Assembly: GCA_002256145.1 (NCBI GenBank)
Contig: NKIP01000012.1
Coordinates: 1 to 64,000 of the forward strand
Direction of reading: 5' to 3'
DNA: 64,000 nt
Source of the DNA: Comamonadaceae bacterium PBBC1
GTDB lineage: Bacteria; Pseudomonadota; Gammaproteobacteria; Burkholderiales; Burkholderiaceae_C
The position numbers and the translations under genes are program-made. Below the pieces are notes generated by a model that had not been told where the DNA came from, ran no database searches, and saw only the letters and a program-made list of their open reading frames with translations. Shown piece by piece: positions 8,705 through 17,556 of the stretch (position 1 is the stretch's first letter; each line of letters opens with the position of its first letter).

Positions 8705-9964
8705 TCACCAGCTGCCTTGGTGCGTGACCAGGCCATACCAGAGTGCACCCATCTCACGGCCCATGCTGGTCTGTCCGGCTTTGGCCGTGGCATTGGCGGC
8801 CAGGTGCACCATCACCAGTTTTTGCGCCGGATCTACAAAAATGGCTTGTCCGTAAACACCCAGCAGTGCAAATCGCCGCTGCTGGCCAGGGAAGGTCCAA
8901 ACCTGGTAGCCATAGCCGTAGTAAGGCGTGGCCTGACGCGGCGCAAAGGCCTGCGGGTGACGCTTCCAATCGGTGGCCTCCAGCAAATAGTCACGCGGCA
9001 ATATCTCACCCAGATCAGGGCGATCGGGCCGCGTGCCATCGTTGGCCAGCAGCACGCCCAGACGCGCGTAGTCACGCGCTGTGGCGTTGAAGTTCCCACC
9101 TGCCCGCTCCAGCCCATTGGCGCCTGCGCGCCACAGGCCAGAAGTCTCCGCCCCCATGGCTTGCCACAAGCGCGCTTGCAGATAACTGCTCAATGTTTCG
9201 CCCGTGGCGCCTTGAATCACCAGCGCCAGCATGTCCGTCTCGGCGCTGGCGTAATTGAAGCGTTGGCCTTGCGGGTGTAAGCGTTCGGTGATGACGCGCG
9301 CACCTTCGGCGGCACCACCCCGGTAGGCGGCCATGCCATAACGGGCGAGATCGTCCTTGCCGTCGTATCGCTCTTCGAACTTCGCACCCGAAGACATGCG
9401 CAGCAAATTGCGCACACTGGTCTCGCCGTACAAGGTGCCTGAGAGTGCAGGGGCATAACGGTCAGCACGGTCATCGAGGGACTGGATGCGCCCCTCTCGC
9501 AATGCCAACCCCACCGCCATGGCGGTGATGGTCTTGGACATCGAATTCGACAAAAAGCGGTGCTGCTCGTTGCGCTCGTATTGGTAGCGCTCAACCTGGA
9601 TGACACCGTCTTTGATGACCAACAAGGCCATGACGCGTTGCCGATTCATGTAGTCGTCAATGCTCAGACCACTTTGGTGGCTGATGCCCCACCGGTAGGC
9701 AGGCTCTTGCGGGGCTTTGGGCAATGCGAGCGGCTGCGCGGCAGGTGTCATGGTGTTGGCGCGCCCACCCATCAGGCCAGGGATCTCGGCATGGTGGGTG
9801 AAAGAGCCGACCCGCACGCACTCGTCAAAAAACCAGTTGCGCTGATTTCCCACCGGGTAGCCCTTGTCCTTGCACAGCGCCGCTTCATCGGGTGCCGCCC
9901 AAGCCGCAGACAAGCTCAGGCACCAGCCCACAATGACAAGACACACAGATGGCGCAACTCGCAT
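8705..9964 (-). CDS. Secreted serine hydrolase, class C beta-lactamase/esterase-like
   Basis: 419 residues with a cleavable signal peptide (MRVAPSVCLVIVGW..., Ala-rich end before residue 24), so periplasmic. The penicillin-binding fold is shown by the S-x-x-K motif in SNSMSKTITAM, the Tyr motif YASAETDM and the late YYGYGYQVW segment. This combination matches 6-aminohexanoate-dimer hydrolase/EstB-like serine hydrolases, which cleave esters or small amides rather than antibiotics. ATG 9964 is chosen because the signal peptide starts there; longer frames upstream are not coding. It ends four bases after the convergent transporter. Confidence 0.82.
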   Translation of the reverse strand: MRVAPSVCLVIVGWCLSLSAAWAAPDEAALCKDKGYPVGNQRNWFFDECVRVGSFTHHAEIPGLMGGRANTMTPAAQPLALPKAPQEPAYRWGISHQSGLSIDDYMNRQRVMALLVIKDGVIQVERYQYERNEQHRFLSNSMSKTITAMAVGLALREGRIQSLDDRADRYAPALSGTLYGETSVRNLLRMSSGAKFEERYDGKDDLARYGMAAYRGGAAEGARVITERLHPQGQRFNYASAETDMLALVIQGATGETLSSYLQARLWQAMGAETSGLWRAGANGLERAGGNFNATARDYARLGVLLANDGTRPDRPDLGEILPRDYLLEATDWKRHPQAFAPRQATPYYGYGYQVWTFPGQQRRFALLGVYGQAIFVDPAQKLVMVHLAANATAKAGQTSMGREMGALWYGLVTHQGSW

Positions 9965-10069
9965 GGCAAACCTTTCAGCATGCCGCCATGCTAGCGCACA
10001 GGTGACGCTACCCGCTACCAGCCGCCTGCGCTTTGGTGCACAGTTACGCATCTTTCTGGAACCACCCCC

Positions 10070-11056
10070 ATGACTTACCAAGCCCTGCACATTGAAAAAG
10101 ACGACGCCGGTTACCGCTGCACCTTGAAGACGCTGGATGACAGCGCCCTGCCCGAAGGCGATGTGACGGTGCAAGTGGACTACTCCACCATCAACTACAA
10201 AGACGGCCTGGCCATCACCGGCAAATCGCCGGTGGTGCGCAAGTTTCCGCTCACGCCCGGCATCGACTTGTCGGGCACCGTGACCGAGAGCCAGCACCCG
10301 CTGTTCAAAGCGGGCGACCGTGTGGTCCTCAACGGCTGGGGCGTGGGCGAGAGCCACAGCGGCGGTCTGGCACAAAAGGCGCGCCTCAAAGGCGATTGGC
10401 TAGTGCACCTGCCTGCCGCCTTCACCCCGCGCCAGGCCATGGCCATTGGCACCGCCGGTTACACCGCCATGCTGTGCGTGATGGCCCTCGAAAAGCACGG
10501 CGTCACTCCCGCCAACGGCGACATCTTGGTCACCGGCGCAGGCGGCGGCGTGGGCAGTGTGGCGATCGCGCTGTTGGCCAAGCTGGGCTACCGCGTGGTG
10601 GCCAGCACCGGCCGCCCGCAAGAAGCCGACTACCTGCGCCAGCTGGGCGCGGCCGACGTGATGGACCGGGCTGAGTTGTCTGCCCCCGGCAAGCCTCTGG
10701 CCAAAGAGCGCTGGGCCGGCGTGGTCGACACCGTGGGCAGCCACACCCTGGCCAACGCCTGCGCCAGCACCAAGTATGGCGGCGTGGTCACCGCCTGCGG
10801 TTTGGCGCAAGGCATGGACTTCCCGTCGAGCGTGGCGCCCTTCATCTTGCGCGGCGTGACGCTGGCCGGCATCGACAGCGTGATGGCACCGCGTGCCGTG
10901 CGCGAAGCCGCATGGGCCCGTTTGGCGCAAGACTTGGACGCGGCGCAGCTGGAACGCATCACCCGCGAAGTGGGCTTGGCCGACGCGATCGGTCTGGGCG
11001 CCGAGATTTTGGCCGGCCAGGTGCGCGGGCGTGTGGTGGTGAACGTCAACCGTTAA
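10070..11056 (+). CDS. acuI: Acryloyl-CoA reductase, AcuI/YhdH type
   Basis: 328-residue zinc-free medium-chain reductase. It uses NADPH to reduce acryloyl-CoA to propanoyl-CoA, detoxifying acrylate from DMSP or 3-hydroxypropanoate breakdown. [12 protein letters not shown] at about residues 43-54, PGIDLSGTV and the Rossmann motif [12 protein letters not shown] at about 150 are typical of AcuI; the zinc-ligand cysteines of alcohol dehydrogenases are absent. It is divergent from the serine hydrolase gene and its stop overlaps the convergent hotdog gene by four bases. Confidence 0.87.
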   Translation: MTYQALHIEKDDAGYRCTLKTLDDSALPEGDVTVQVDYSTINYKDGLAITGKSPVVRKFPLTPGIDLSGTVTESQHPLFKAGDRVVLNGWGVGESHSGGLAQKARLKGDWLVHLPAAFTPRQAMAIGTAGYTAMLCVMALEKHGVTPANGDILVTGAGGGVGSVAIALLAKLGYRVVASTGRPQEADYLRQLGAADVMDRAELSAPGKPLAKERWAGVVDTVGSHTLANACASTKYGGVVTACGLAQGMDFPSSVAPFILRGVTLAGIDSVMAPRAVREAAWARLAQDLDAAQLERITREVGLADAIGLGAEILAGQVRGRVVVNVNR

Positions 11057-11352
11057 ACCACCTGGGCACGGTAAGTGCCCATGGCCTGGGCCACCAACTC
11101 GGCTTGGGCGTTGCGCAATTGCGCTTGGCAAAAGCACATGGTCTTGCCGCCACCGACGACCTGGGCCGTGGCCACCAAGGGGCCCAAGGCGCGCTTCATG
11201 AACGACAGGTTCATGTCCACCGCAACCACCTCGCGTGGGACCTCTCGGCCTGCGTTGACCTTGTCCAGCGCCACCCGAACCATGGCCTCGTCGAGCAAGG
11301 CCATCACTGCGCTGCGCGGCAACAAAGCCGATGCTTCATGGATCTGGCTCAT
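11053..11352 (-). CDS. Short hotdog-fold protein, thioesterase-like
   Basis: 99 residues. The central helix [17 protein letters not shown] aligns with HGGVVVTLLDVVMASAA of the neighbouring hotdog protein, and the strands after it ([18 protein letters not shown]) fit the PaaI-like thioesterase pattern. Compared with the usual 130-140 residues, the N-terminal strand and the HGG motif are missing, while the helix Asp is kept. It may be a shortened partner of the upstream hotdog protein or a decaying paralogue. Last gene of the minus-strand Bug/hotdog/hotdog operon. Confidence 0.6.
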   Translation of the reverse strand: MSQIHEASALLPRSAVMALLDEAMVRVALDKVNAGREVPREVVAVDMNLSFMKRALGPLVATAQVVGGGKTMCFCQAQLRNAQAELVAQAMGTYRAQVV

Positions 11353-11382
11353 GCTTGTCCTTTCGTAGGCGACCCGTTGGCT

Positions 11383-11796
11383 TCACTGCGGCCGGGGCAA
11401 ATACCTGAACGAGCCCTGCGCCTTGGCCACCCAACGGCCTTGTGCATCGAGCACCTGGGCCTGACACCAGGCCACATCGTCGTCACAGCTGACCACCTCG
11501 CCTTGCGCGATCAGCACGCCACGGCCCGGCTCCAAAAAGCTGGTGTTCAGGTTCAAGGTCACCACGGTTTTTTGAAAATCCACCCGCGAGACCGCCGCGC
11601 TGGCCATGACCACATCGAGCAGCGTGACCACCACGCCGCCGTGCACAGCGCCGATCACATTGCCCAAATCGGCATGCGGGTCGAGCGAAATTTGTGCCTT
11701 GCCGCCTTCGGAAAAATCGCGCTGCATGCCCAACAGGCGCGTGAAGGGCGTCTTGGCAAAAATCGCCAGCGGGTCATCCGAGGTGACGGGTTTCAT
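11383..11796 (-). CDS. PaaI-type hotdog thioesterase
   Basis: 137-residue acyl-CoA thioesterase-like protein. The motif HGGVVVTLLD (residues about 57-66) with GNVIGAVHGG before it is the family signature; the Asp would be catalytic. The start MKPVTSDDPL at 11796 lies 7 bases after the stop of the Bug-type gene, showing an operon. It probably hydrolyses an acyl-CoA made by the local pathway; substrate unknown. A longer in-frame start exists but would run back into the upstream gene. Confidence 0.8.
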   Translation of the reverse strand: MKPVTSDDPLAIFAKTPFTRLLGMQRDFSEGGKAQISLDPHADLGNVIGAVHGGVVVTLLDVVMASAAVSRVDFQKTVVTLNLNTSFLEPGRGVLIAQGEVVSCDDDVAWCQAQVLDAQGRWVAKAQGSFRYLPRPQ

Positions 11797-11803
11797 GGCG
11801 CTG

Positions 11804-12787
11804 TCAGTCCAGCTTGAAGCCGATGTCCTTGAGCATCTTGGCATCGCGCTCGAAGGCCGTGCGGGCATAGGCGCTGTAGACCTCACCCGTCATCAGATTG
11901 GGCTGCATGTCGAAGCTCTCCAGCTGGGTTTGGTGCGCTGCGTCGGCCGATGCCTTGCGGAACGCCGCCGCCAGCTTGGCGGCAATGGCAGGCGGCAGGT
12001 TTTTGGGGGCCACCAAGCCCATGGGCGAGTCGATGGTGATGTCAAAGCCCGCGGCCTTGACGGTGGGCACGCCCGGGTAGCCTTTGAGGGGTTCTTGCGT
12101 GAAGGTGGCCAACAAGCGGGCCTTGCCACCGCGCACCTGCGCCCCAAAGCCGGGGTCGCCATACACATCCAAATGGCGCCCGATCAGCGCGGTGAAGGCT
12201 TCGCTGCCGCCCTTGAAGGGCACCATGTTGAAGGCGGTGCCGGCCATTTTGGCCAGGCGCTCGGCCACGATGCGGTTGATGCTGATGGCCCCCACCGTGC
12301 CCCAGCTGATGGCGCCGGGGCGCTTTTTGGCATCGGCCAGCAAATCGCCCAGCGTCTGCCAAGGCGCATCGGCCGCCACGCAAATGCCGGTCGTCAGGTT
12401 GAACAAGCCGATCAGGTAAGTGAAGTCCTTGAGCGGATCGAAGTTGACCTTTTGCACCAAGGGCGCCCGGATCACCGAGTTGTGCATCACGGCCACGGTG
12501 TAGCCGTCCGACTCGGGCAGGGTGGCCAATGCGGCCGTGCCCATCACACCCCCCGCGCCGGGCTTGTGCATCAGCACCACCGGCTGGCCCAGCTCTTTGC
12601 TCGCGGCGTCGGCCAGCGTGCGAAAGATCGGGTCCATCGAGCCGCCGGGCGGAAAGGGCAACACCAGCTGGATCGGCTTGGTCGGGAAAGCCTCTGCGGG
12701 CTTGTTCTGGGCCAGGGCCGTGCGCCCCCAAGCCATGGCCGACAGCGCCACCAGCGCCTGCCTGCGGTCAACCGGGTGTTTTTGCAT
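11804..12787 (-). CDS. Bug-family (TctC) periplasmic solute-binding protein
   Basis: 327 residues. N-terminal export signal (RRQALVALSAMAWGRTALAQ) followed by the Bug signature FPTKPIQLVLPFPPGGSMDP and, later, GQPVVLMHKPGAGG. Such proteins bind carboxylates in the periplasm and feed tripartite tricarboxylate transporters, but no TctA/TctB permease lies in this window. Ribosome site AAGGAGA precedes ATG. First gene of an operon with two hotdog proteins and divergent from the keto-acid cleavage enzyme, so it likely binds that pathway's substrate. Confidence 0.88.
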   Translation of the reverse strand: MQKHPVDRRQALVALSAMAWGRTALAQNKPAEAFPTKPIQLVLPFPPGGSMDPIFRTLADAASKELGQPVVLMHKPGAGGVMGTAALATLPESDGYTVAVMHNSVIRAPLVQKVNFDPLKDFTYLIGLFNLTTGICVAADAPWQTLGDLLADAKKRPGAISWGTVGAISINRIVAERLAKMAGTAFNMVPFKGGSEAFTALIGRHLDVYGDPGFGAQVRGGKARLLATFTQEPLKGYPGVPTVKAAGFDITIDSPMGLVAPKNLPPAIAAKLAAAFRKASADAAHQTQLESFDMQPNLMTGEVYSAYARTAFERDAKMLKDIGFKLD

Positions 12788-12992
12788 GAGGTGTCTCCTT
12801 GTGTGGGCTCAGGTTAAGGGCAGCAGGGGCCTGGCTCAAATGGCTGAAAAGCACAAAACCGCTGGCAAAAGATGCCAGCCCCATCCCGTAACCGGGCTGT
12901 AACCCATGCGTCTGCCCTTAGGGGTTAACGTGATGGGAGGCCCCTTGACTCGTCCTTACGATGGCCTGACTTCCACCTCGTCAGACCCTCCG

Positions 12993-13916
12993 ATGAACAA
13001 AGTCATCATCACCTGCGCTGTCACCGGCGCCATCCACACGCCCTCCATGTCGCCGTATTTGCCGGTGACGCCTGAGGAAATCATTGAAGCTTCCGTGGAG
13101 GCGGCCAACGCGGGCGCGGCCATCATCCACCTGCATGCGCGCGACCCGGTCACCGGCAAGCCCGACCAAAGCCCCGAAGCCTTTGGCAAGTTTTTGCCGC
13201 AAATCAAAAGCCGCACCGATGCGGTGCTCAACCTCACCAGCGGCGGCTCGCCCTTCATGAAGATCGACGAGCGCATCCAGCCTTCGATGCGCTTTTCGCC
13301 CGAGGTGGCTTCGCTCAATTTGGGCTCATTCAACTTCGCGCTGTTCCCGATGCTCGACCGCTTCACCGAGTTCAAGCACGAGTGGGAGCGCGAGCACCTG
13401 GAAAACAGCCGCGACCTGATCTTTCGCAACACCTTCAAGGACATCGAATACGCCTTGCGGGCCTGCGCAGAAAACGACACCCGGTTTGAGCTGGAGTGCT
13501 ACGACATCGGGCACCTGTACAACCTGGCGCACTTTGTCGACAAGGGCATCATCAAGCCGCCGTTTTTCATCCAGTCGGTGTTTGGCATTCTGGGCGGCAT
13601 CGGCCCGCATCCCGAAGACGTGATGCACATGCGCCGCACCGCCGACCGCCTGTTTGGCGACAAATACCAGTGGTCTGTGCTGGGCGCAGGTCGCCACCAA
13701 CTGCGCATCGCGGCCATGGGCTCGAGCATGGGCAGCCATGTGCGCGTGGGCCTGGAAGACAGCCTCTGGCTGGGCAAAGGCACCTTGGCCAAAAGCAATG
13801 CCGAGCAAGTGCGCCAAGTGCGCCAGATCATCGAAGGCCAGGGCCTTCAGATCGCCACGCCCGCAGAGGCCCGGCAAATCCTGGCGCTCAAAGGCGCTGA
13901 TCGCGTGAATTTCTGA
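12993..13916 (+). CDS. Beta-keto acid cleavage enzyme (BKACE, DUF849)
   Basis: 307-residue TIM-barrel enzyme. Family reaction: a beta-keto acid plus acetyl-CoA gives acetoacetate and a new acyl-CoA. Zinc ligands are visible as the pair H46 and H48 in IIHLHARD, preceded by the start NKVIITCAVTGA, a strong family signature. The late GAGRHQLRIAAMG and GLEDSLW blocks also match. The ATG at 12993 is preferred to an upstream frame without family similarity. It leads an operon with a Bug protein, a NIPSNAP protein and a beta-hydroxyacid dehydrogenase-like enzyme. The specific keto acid cannot be read from sequence. Confidence 0.9.
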   Translation: MNKVIITCAVTGAIHTPSMSPYLPVTPEEIIEASVEAANAGAAIIHLHARDPVTGKPDQSPEAFGKFLPQIKSRTDAVLNLTSGGSPFMKIDERIQPSMRFSPEVASLNLGSFNFALFPMLDRFTEFKHEWEREHLENSRDLIFRNTFKDIEYALRACAENDTRFELECYDIGHLYNLAHFVDKGIIKPPFFIQSVFGILGGIGPHPEDVMHMRRTADRLFGDKYQWSVLGAGRHQLRIAAMGSSMGSHVRVGLEDSLWLGKGTLAKSNAEQVRQVRQIIEGQGLQIATPAEARQILALKGADRVNF

Positions 13917-13960
13917 GATTTCGCAACGCTGTCCACTGTCCAACCACCGGAGACTTCCCC

Positions 13961-14944
13961 ATGAAACGCCGTCTTTTAATTGCCCTGGCCGCTGCTGCCT
14001 CGCTCAGCGCCATGCCCCAAGCTTTTGCGCAAACTGCGGGCTATCCCAACCGCCCGATCAAGTTGATCGTGCCCTTTCCTGCGGGCATCTCGCCCGACGT
14101 GGTGGCCCGCCTGATTGCCGACAAGCTGAGCACCGCCTTGGGCCAGCCGGTGGTGGTGGACAACAAGCCCGGTGCGGGCGGCATGATCGGCGCAGTGGCG
14201 GCGGCCACCACGCCCGCCGACGGCTACACCTTGTTCTTCAGCGTCAAGGCCACACACGCCATCGCGCCCAATGTGTACAAAGACCCCAAGTACAACCCAC
14301 CGCGTGATTTCAAGGGCGTCGCCCAAATTTTGCAAGTGCCCCATGTGCTGACCGCCACGCCCAAAGCGCCCTACAACAACATGAAGGAGCTGGTGGCGTA
14401 CGCCAAGGCCAACCCCGGCAAGATCGACTTTGCATCGCTGGGCGTGGGCTCGCAGCCCCATGTGGCCCTCGAAGTCTGGTCGCAGCGTTTGGGCATCAAG
14501 CTCAACCACGTGCCCTACAAAACCAACCCCTCGCCCGACGTGATGAGCGGTGTGGTCAGCCTGTCGGTGGAAGCCTCGACCACGGCGATTCCGCTGATCA
14601 AATCGGGCAAGGTCAAAGCGCTGGGCATCTCGGGTGCGCAGCGCATTCCGGGCCTGCCCGATGTGCCCACCATGACCGAGTTTGACGCCAATCTGGACGT
14701 CAACGGCGTCATCGGCAGCTCGTGGCACGGCGTCTTTGCGCCCACCGGCACGCCCAATGACGTCATCGCCAAGCTCAACACCGAGATCGTCAAGATCGTG
14801 AAGCTGCCTGAGATTCAGGCCCGCCTGATCGAGCTGGGCCTGACGCCCACCGGCACCAGCGCCGCCACGCTCGACACCGTGGCCAACGGCGACTACGCCT
14901 TCTGGAACAAGGTCATCAACGATCTGGGCATCAAGGTCGAATGA
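13961..14944 (+). CDS. Bug-family (TctC) periplasmic solute-binding protein
   Basis: 327 residues with a classical Sec signal (MKRRLLIALAAAAS..., cut after AFA) and the signatures YPNRPIKLIVPFPAG and VVVDNKPGAGG. It binds a carboxylate in the periplasm; no permease gene is nearby. A GGAG ribosome site precedes the start 44 bases after the keto-acid cleavage gene. It is distinct from the divergent Bug protein at 11804-12787, so two binding proteins serve this locus. Confidence 0.9.
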   Translation: MKRRLLIALAAAASLSAMPQAFAQTAGYPNRPIKLIVPFPAGISPDVVARLIADKLSTALGQPVVVDNKPGAGGMIGAVAAATTPADGYTLFFSVKATHAIAPNVYKDPKYNPPRDFKGVAQILQVPHVLTATPKAPYNNMKELVAYAKANPGKIDFASLGVGSQPHVALEVWSQRLGIKLNHVPYKTNPSPDVMSGVVSLSVEASTTAIPLIKSGKVKALGISGAQRIPGLPDVPTMTEFDANLDVNGVIGSSWHGVFAPTGTPNDVIAKLNTEIVKIVKLPEIQARLIELGLTPTGTSAATLDTVANGDYAFWNKVINDLGIKVE

Positions 14945-14954
14945 GGGCATTGAA

Positions 14955-15290
14955 GTGATCGTTGAGCACCGCACCTACACCCTCAAAGCCTTGCACACGG
15001 GCGATTTCTTGAAACTGTACGAACGCGCGGCCTTGCCGCTGCAGCGCCAGTACCTCGGTCACCTGATCGGGTTTTATGTCTCAGAGATCGGCCCGCTCAA
15101 CGAGGTGGTGCACCTGTGGGGCTTTGCCAGCTTGGCCGAGCGCGAGCGCCGCCGCGCCTTGATGGAGGCCGACCCCGGCTGGGCGGTCTACCGTCAGGCG
15201 CTGCTGGAGCTGGATGTGGTGGTCGAGCAAAGCACCAAGATGCTGCGCACCACCGCGTTTTCGCCAACGATCGACTTCGACACCCCATGA
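14955..15290 (+). CDS. NIPSNAP-family protein
   Basis: 111-residue dimeric alpha/beta-barrel-like protein. The start VEHRTYTLKAL and the WGFASLAERERRRALMEADPGW block (seen in two parts) are typical of NIPSNAP proteins, which commonly accompany keto-acid cleavage and CoA-pathway genes in proteobacteria but have no settled activity. Translation starts at GTG, 10 bases after the Bug stop, and the stop overlaps the next start (ATGA), so it is coupled to the following dehydrogenase. Confidence 0.8.
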   Translation: MIVEHRTYTLKALHTGDFLKLYERAALPLQRQYLGHLIGFYVSEIGPLNEVVHLWGFASLAERERRRALMEADPGWAVYRQALLELDVVVEQSTKMLRTTAFSPTIDFDTP

Positions 15291-16210
15291 GCGCCGCCCG
15301 AGCCAAAACCACCCGCTCCAAGACCCCGCAAACGTCCGCCCCCATCGAACGCATTGGCATGCTGGGGGTGGGCATCATGGGGCTGGCCATGGCGGTCAAC
15401 CTGATGAAGGCCGGCTTTGCCGTGACCGGCTACGACCCCGACCCCAAGGCCATGAAACGGCTGAAAGCGGCCGGGGGCAAGGCCTGCAAGTCGGCCGCCG
15501 ATCTGGCCATCGATGCGCAAGTCATCATCTGCTCGCTGCCCAGCCCAGAGGCCTTGATGGACGCGGCGCAGCAGATCGCCCGTTGCGGCCAGCGCAGCCT
15601 GCTGGTCGTGGAGACCAGCACACTCGACGTGGCCGACAAAACCGCTGCACGCGACGCCCTCAAAGCCCAAGGCATCGTGATGCTCGACTGCCCCTTGTCG
15701 GGCACGGGCGCACAGGCGATCAACAAAGACCTCACGGTCTATGCCAGCGGCCCCAAGGCGGCGATCCAAAAACTCGCGCCCGTCTTTGCAGGCTTTTCGA
15801 AAAACAGCTTTGACCTGGGCGGCTTTGGCAACGGCATGAAGATGAAGCTGATGGCCAACTTGCTGGTGGCCATCCACAACGTGTCCACGGCCGAAGCGCT
15901 GCTGCTGGGCCAGCGCTGGGGCATCCGGCCGCAAGACGCCGTCAAGGTGCTCAGCGACGGCGCAGGCGGCTCGCGCATGCTGCAAATGCGCGGCCCCCTG
16001 ATGGAAGGCGAAGGCTGGAACACCGCCACCATGAAAGTGGGCATCTGGCAAAAAGACATGAAGCTCATTGCCGCTGCATTGGCCGAGGCTCAAGTGCCTG
16101 CGCCCTTGTTTGCCGCCACCGTGCCGATCTACAACGCGGCCATGGCCCTGGGCCACGCCGAGCACGACACAGCGGCGGTGTTTGATGTGTTGTCGAGGAT
16201 GTCGTCTTAG
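15287..16210 (+). CDS. NAD(P)-dependent beta-hydroxyacid dehydrogenase, 3-hydroxyisobutyrate dehydrogenase-like
   Basis: 307 residues. Rossmann motif GMLGVGIMGLAMAVNLMKAG at about residues 24-43, and a central FGNGMKMKLMANLL containing the catalytic Lys of the family. The substrate-binding DCPLSGTGAQA replaces the usual DAPVSGG, suggesting a substrate other than 3-hydroxyisobutyrate. The start overlaps the NIPSNAP stop. Last gene of the keto-acid cleavage operon; it would oxidise a beta-hydroxy acid to the keto acid or semialdehyde used there. Inferred role. Confidence 0.85.
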   Translation: MSAARAKTTRSKTPQTSAPIERIGMLGVGIMGLAMAVNLMKAGFAVTGYDPDPKAMKRLKAAGGKACKSAADLAIDAQVIICSLPSPEALMDAAQQIARCGQRSLLVVETSTLDVADKTAARDALKAQGIVMLDCPLSGTGAQAINKDLTVYASGPKAAIQKLAPVFAGFSKNSFDLGGFGNGMKMKLMANLLVAIHNVSTAEALLLGQRWGIRPQDAVKVLSDGAGGSRMLQMRGPLMEGEGWNTATMKVGIWQKDMKLIAAALAEAQVPAPLFAATVPIYNAAMALGHAEHDTAAVFDVLSRMSS

Positions 16211-16245
16211 AATCGCAGCCGTCTTCCACACGTCTTGCGAACACC

Positions 16246-16746
16246 ATGAGCACCATCACCCCCTTTGTCATTTCCCGTGTGTTCCAAGCGCCTCGCCCGC
16301 TGGTGTTTGAGGTCAACACGCAACCGCAGCACTTGGCCCACTGGCTCAGCCCTGAGGGCTTTCACAACATCCACACGGACATGGACTTTCGCGTGGGTGG
16401 GCGTTACCACTACGGCATCCAGGGGCCAGGCGGCATGGAGATGTGGGGCCGACAAGACTTCCGGGACATCACCGTGAACGAGCGGCTGGTGCTGATTCAA
16501 AGCTTTTCCAACCGCGAAGGCGGCTTGGGCGCGCACCCCATGGCCCCCACCTGGCCCAAGTACATGCACGTGACCACCACGTTTGAAGATGCCGAGGGCG
16601 GCACCCGCGTCACCATCAACTGGCTGCCGCATGAAAGCGACGACATGGGCTTGCAAACCTTTGACGCGGCACGGGCAGGCATGGAAATGGGGTTTGGGGG
16701 CACGTTTGCAAAGCTGGATGCGTATTTGCAAAAGCTTCAGGCCTGA
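16246..16746 (+). CDS. SRPBCC/AHSA1-domain protein
   Basis: 166-residue START-like fold protein. Opening VISRVFQAPRPLVFEVNTQP followed by LAHWLSPEGF, and later GGRYHYGIQGPGG, is the AHSA1 (Aha1 C-terminal-like) pattern. Such proteins bind small hydrophobic ligands; a role is not predictable. Single gene between two units. A fragment of a second copy survives at 19528-19587. Confidence 0.82.
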   Translation: MSTITPFVISRVFQAPRPLVFEVNTQPQHLAHWLSPEGFHNIHTDMDFRVGGRYHYGIQGPGGMEMWGRQDFRDITVNERLVLIQSFSNREGGLGAHPMAPTWPKYMHVTTTFEDAEGGTRVTINWLPHESDDMGLQTFDAARAGMEMGFGGTFAKLDAYLQKLQA

Positions 16747-16823
16747 GTTCAGAACACTGGGCCAGCCATGCATGCCTCTTACTGTGCATTCCAGCTGATC
16801 TTCAAGCCCATGAAAGAACGCCC

Positions 16824-17492
16824 ATGAATGTTCTGATTTTGGGTGCCACGGGCATGGTGGGCCAAGGCGTGTTGCATCAATGCTTGACTGCACCCGATGT
16901 CACGCAGGTTTTGACCCTGGGGCGTACGCCAGTCGACCAAGTGCATGCCAAGCTCCAGCAACTGAGCGTTGCAAATCTCATGGCCTTGGACGCGCACGAA
17001 AACGCATTGCAGGACGTGGATGCCTGCTTCTATTGCATGGGTGTTTCATCTTCAGGCATGAGCGAAGAAGCCTATCGGCAGCTGACCTACGATCTCACGC
17101 TGAAAGTCGCCAACGTCTTGTGCCGCTTGAACCCTGACATGACCTTTGTTTATGTGTCGGGGGCAGGCACCGACAGCAGCGAACAAGGGCGCAGCATGTG
17201 GGCGCGGGTCAAAGGCCAAACCGAAAACGACTTGAAAAAACTGCCGCTGCACAGTGTCTATCTGTTTCGGCCCGGCATCATTGCGCCTCTGCATGGCATC
17301 CAGTCCAAAACGCCTCTTTACAGACACTTCTATACCTGGGCTGGCCCCGTGCTCTCGCTGATCCGCCGTTGGATGCCCAGCGCCATCGTGACCACAGACG
17401 ACATCGGCAACGCGATGCTCAACGCAGCACGGCAGCGTGGTGGGCGTGTGACCGTGGAAGCCAAAGACATCGGTCGGCTTGCTCGGGGCTGA
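16824..17492 (+). CDS. Atypical SDR, NAD(P)-binding protein
   Basis: 222 residues. N-terminal dinucleotide motif VLILGATGMVGQGVL; central FYCMGVSSSGMSE and FVYVSGAGTDSSEQG, with YRQLTYDL helix following, mark the atypical short-chain dehydrogenase group of semialdehyde-epimerase-like proteins (HTATIP2/YbjT-like). The canonical YxxxK is not clearly present, so catalysis is uncertain. Stands alone, transcribed with the plus strand. Confidence 0.75.
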   Translation: MNVLILGATGMVGQGVLHQCLTAPDVTQVLTLGRTPVDQVHAKLQQLSVANLMALDAHENALQDVDACFYCMGVSSSGMSEEAYRQLTYDLTLKVANVLCRLNPDMTFVYVSGAGTDSSEQGRSMWARVKGQTENDLKKLPLHSVYLFRPGIIAPLHGIQSKTPLYRHFYTWAGPVLSLIRRWMPSAIVTTDDIGNAMLNAARQRGGRVTVEAKDIGRLARG

Positions 17493-17556
17493 TACAGCTG
17501 GCCTCTGACTTTTAGCCAGGGCCACCTTCTGCCTGCTGCTGACGAAAGTGTCCAAC

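Noticed and set aside
9965-10375. Long N-terminal extension of the serine hydrolase
   Set aside because: The extension has no family similarity and a normal signal peptide begins at 9964; it is antisense to the start of the acuI gene.
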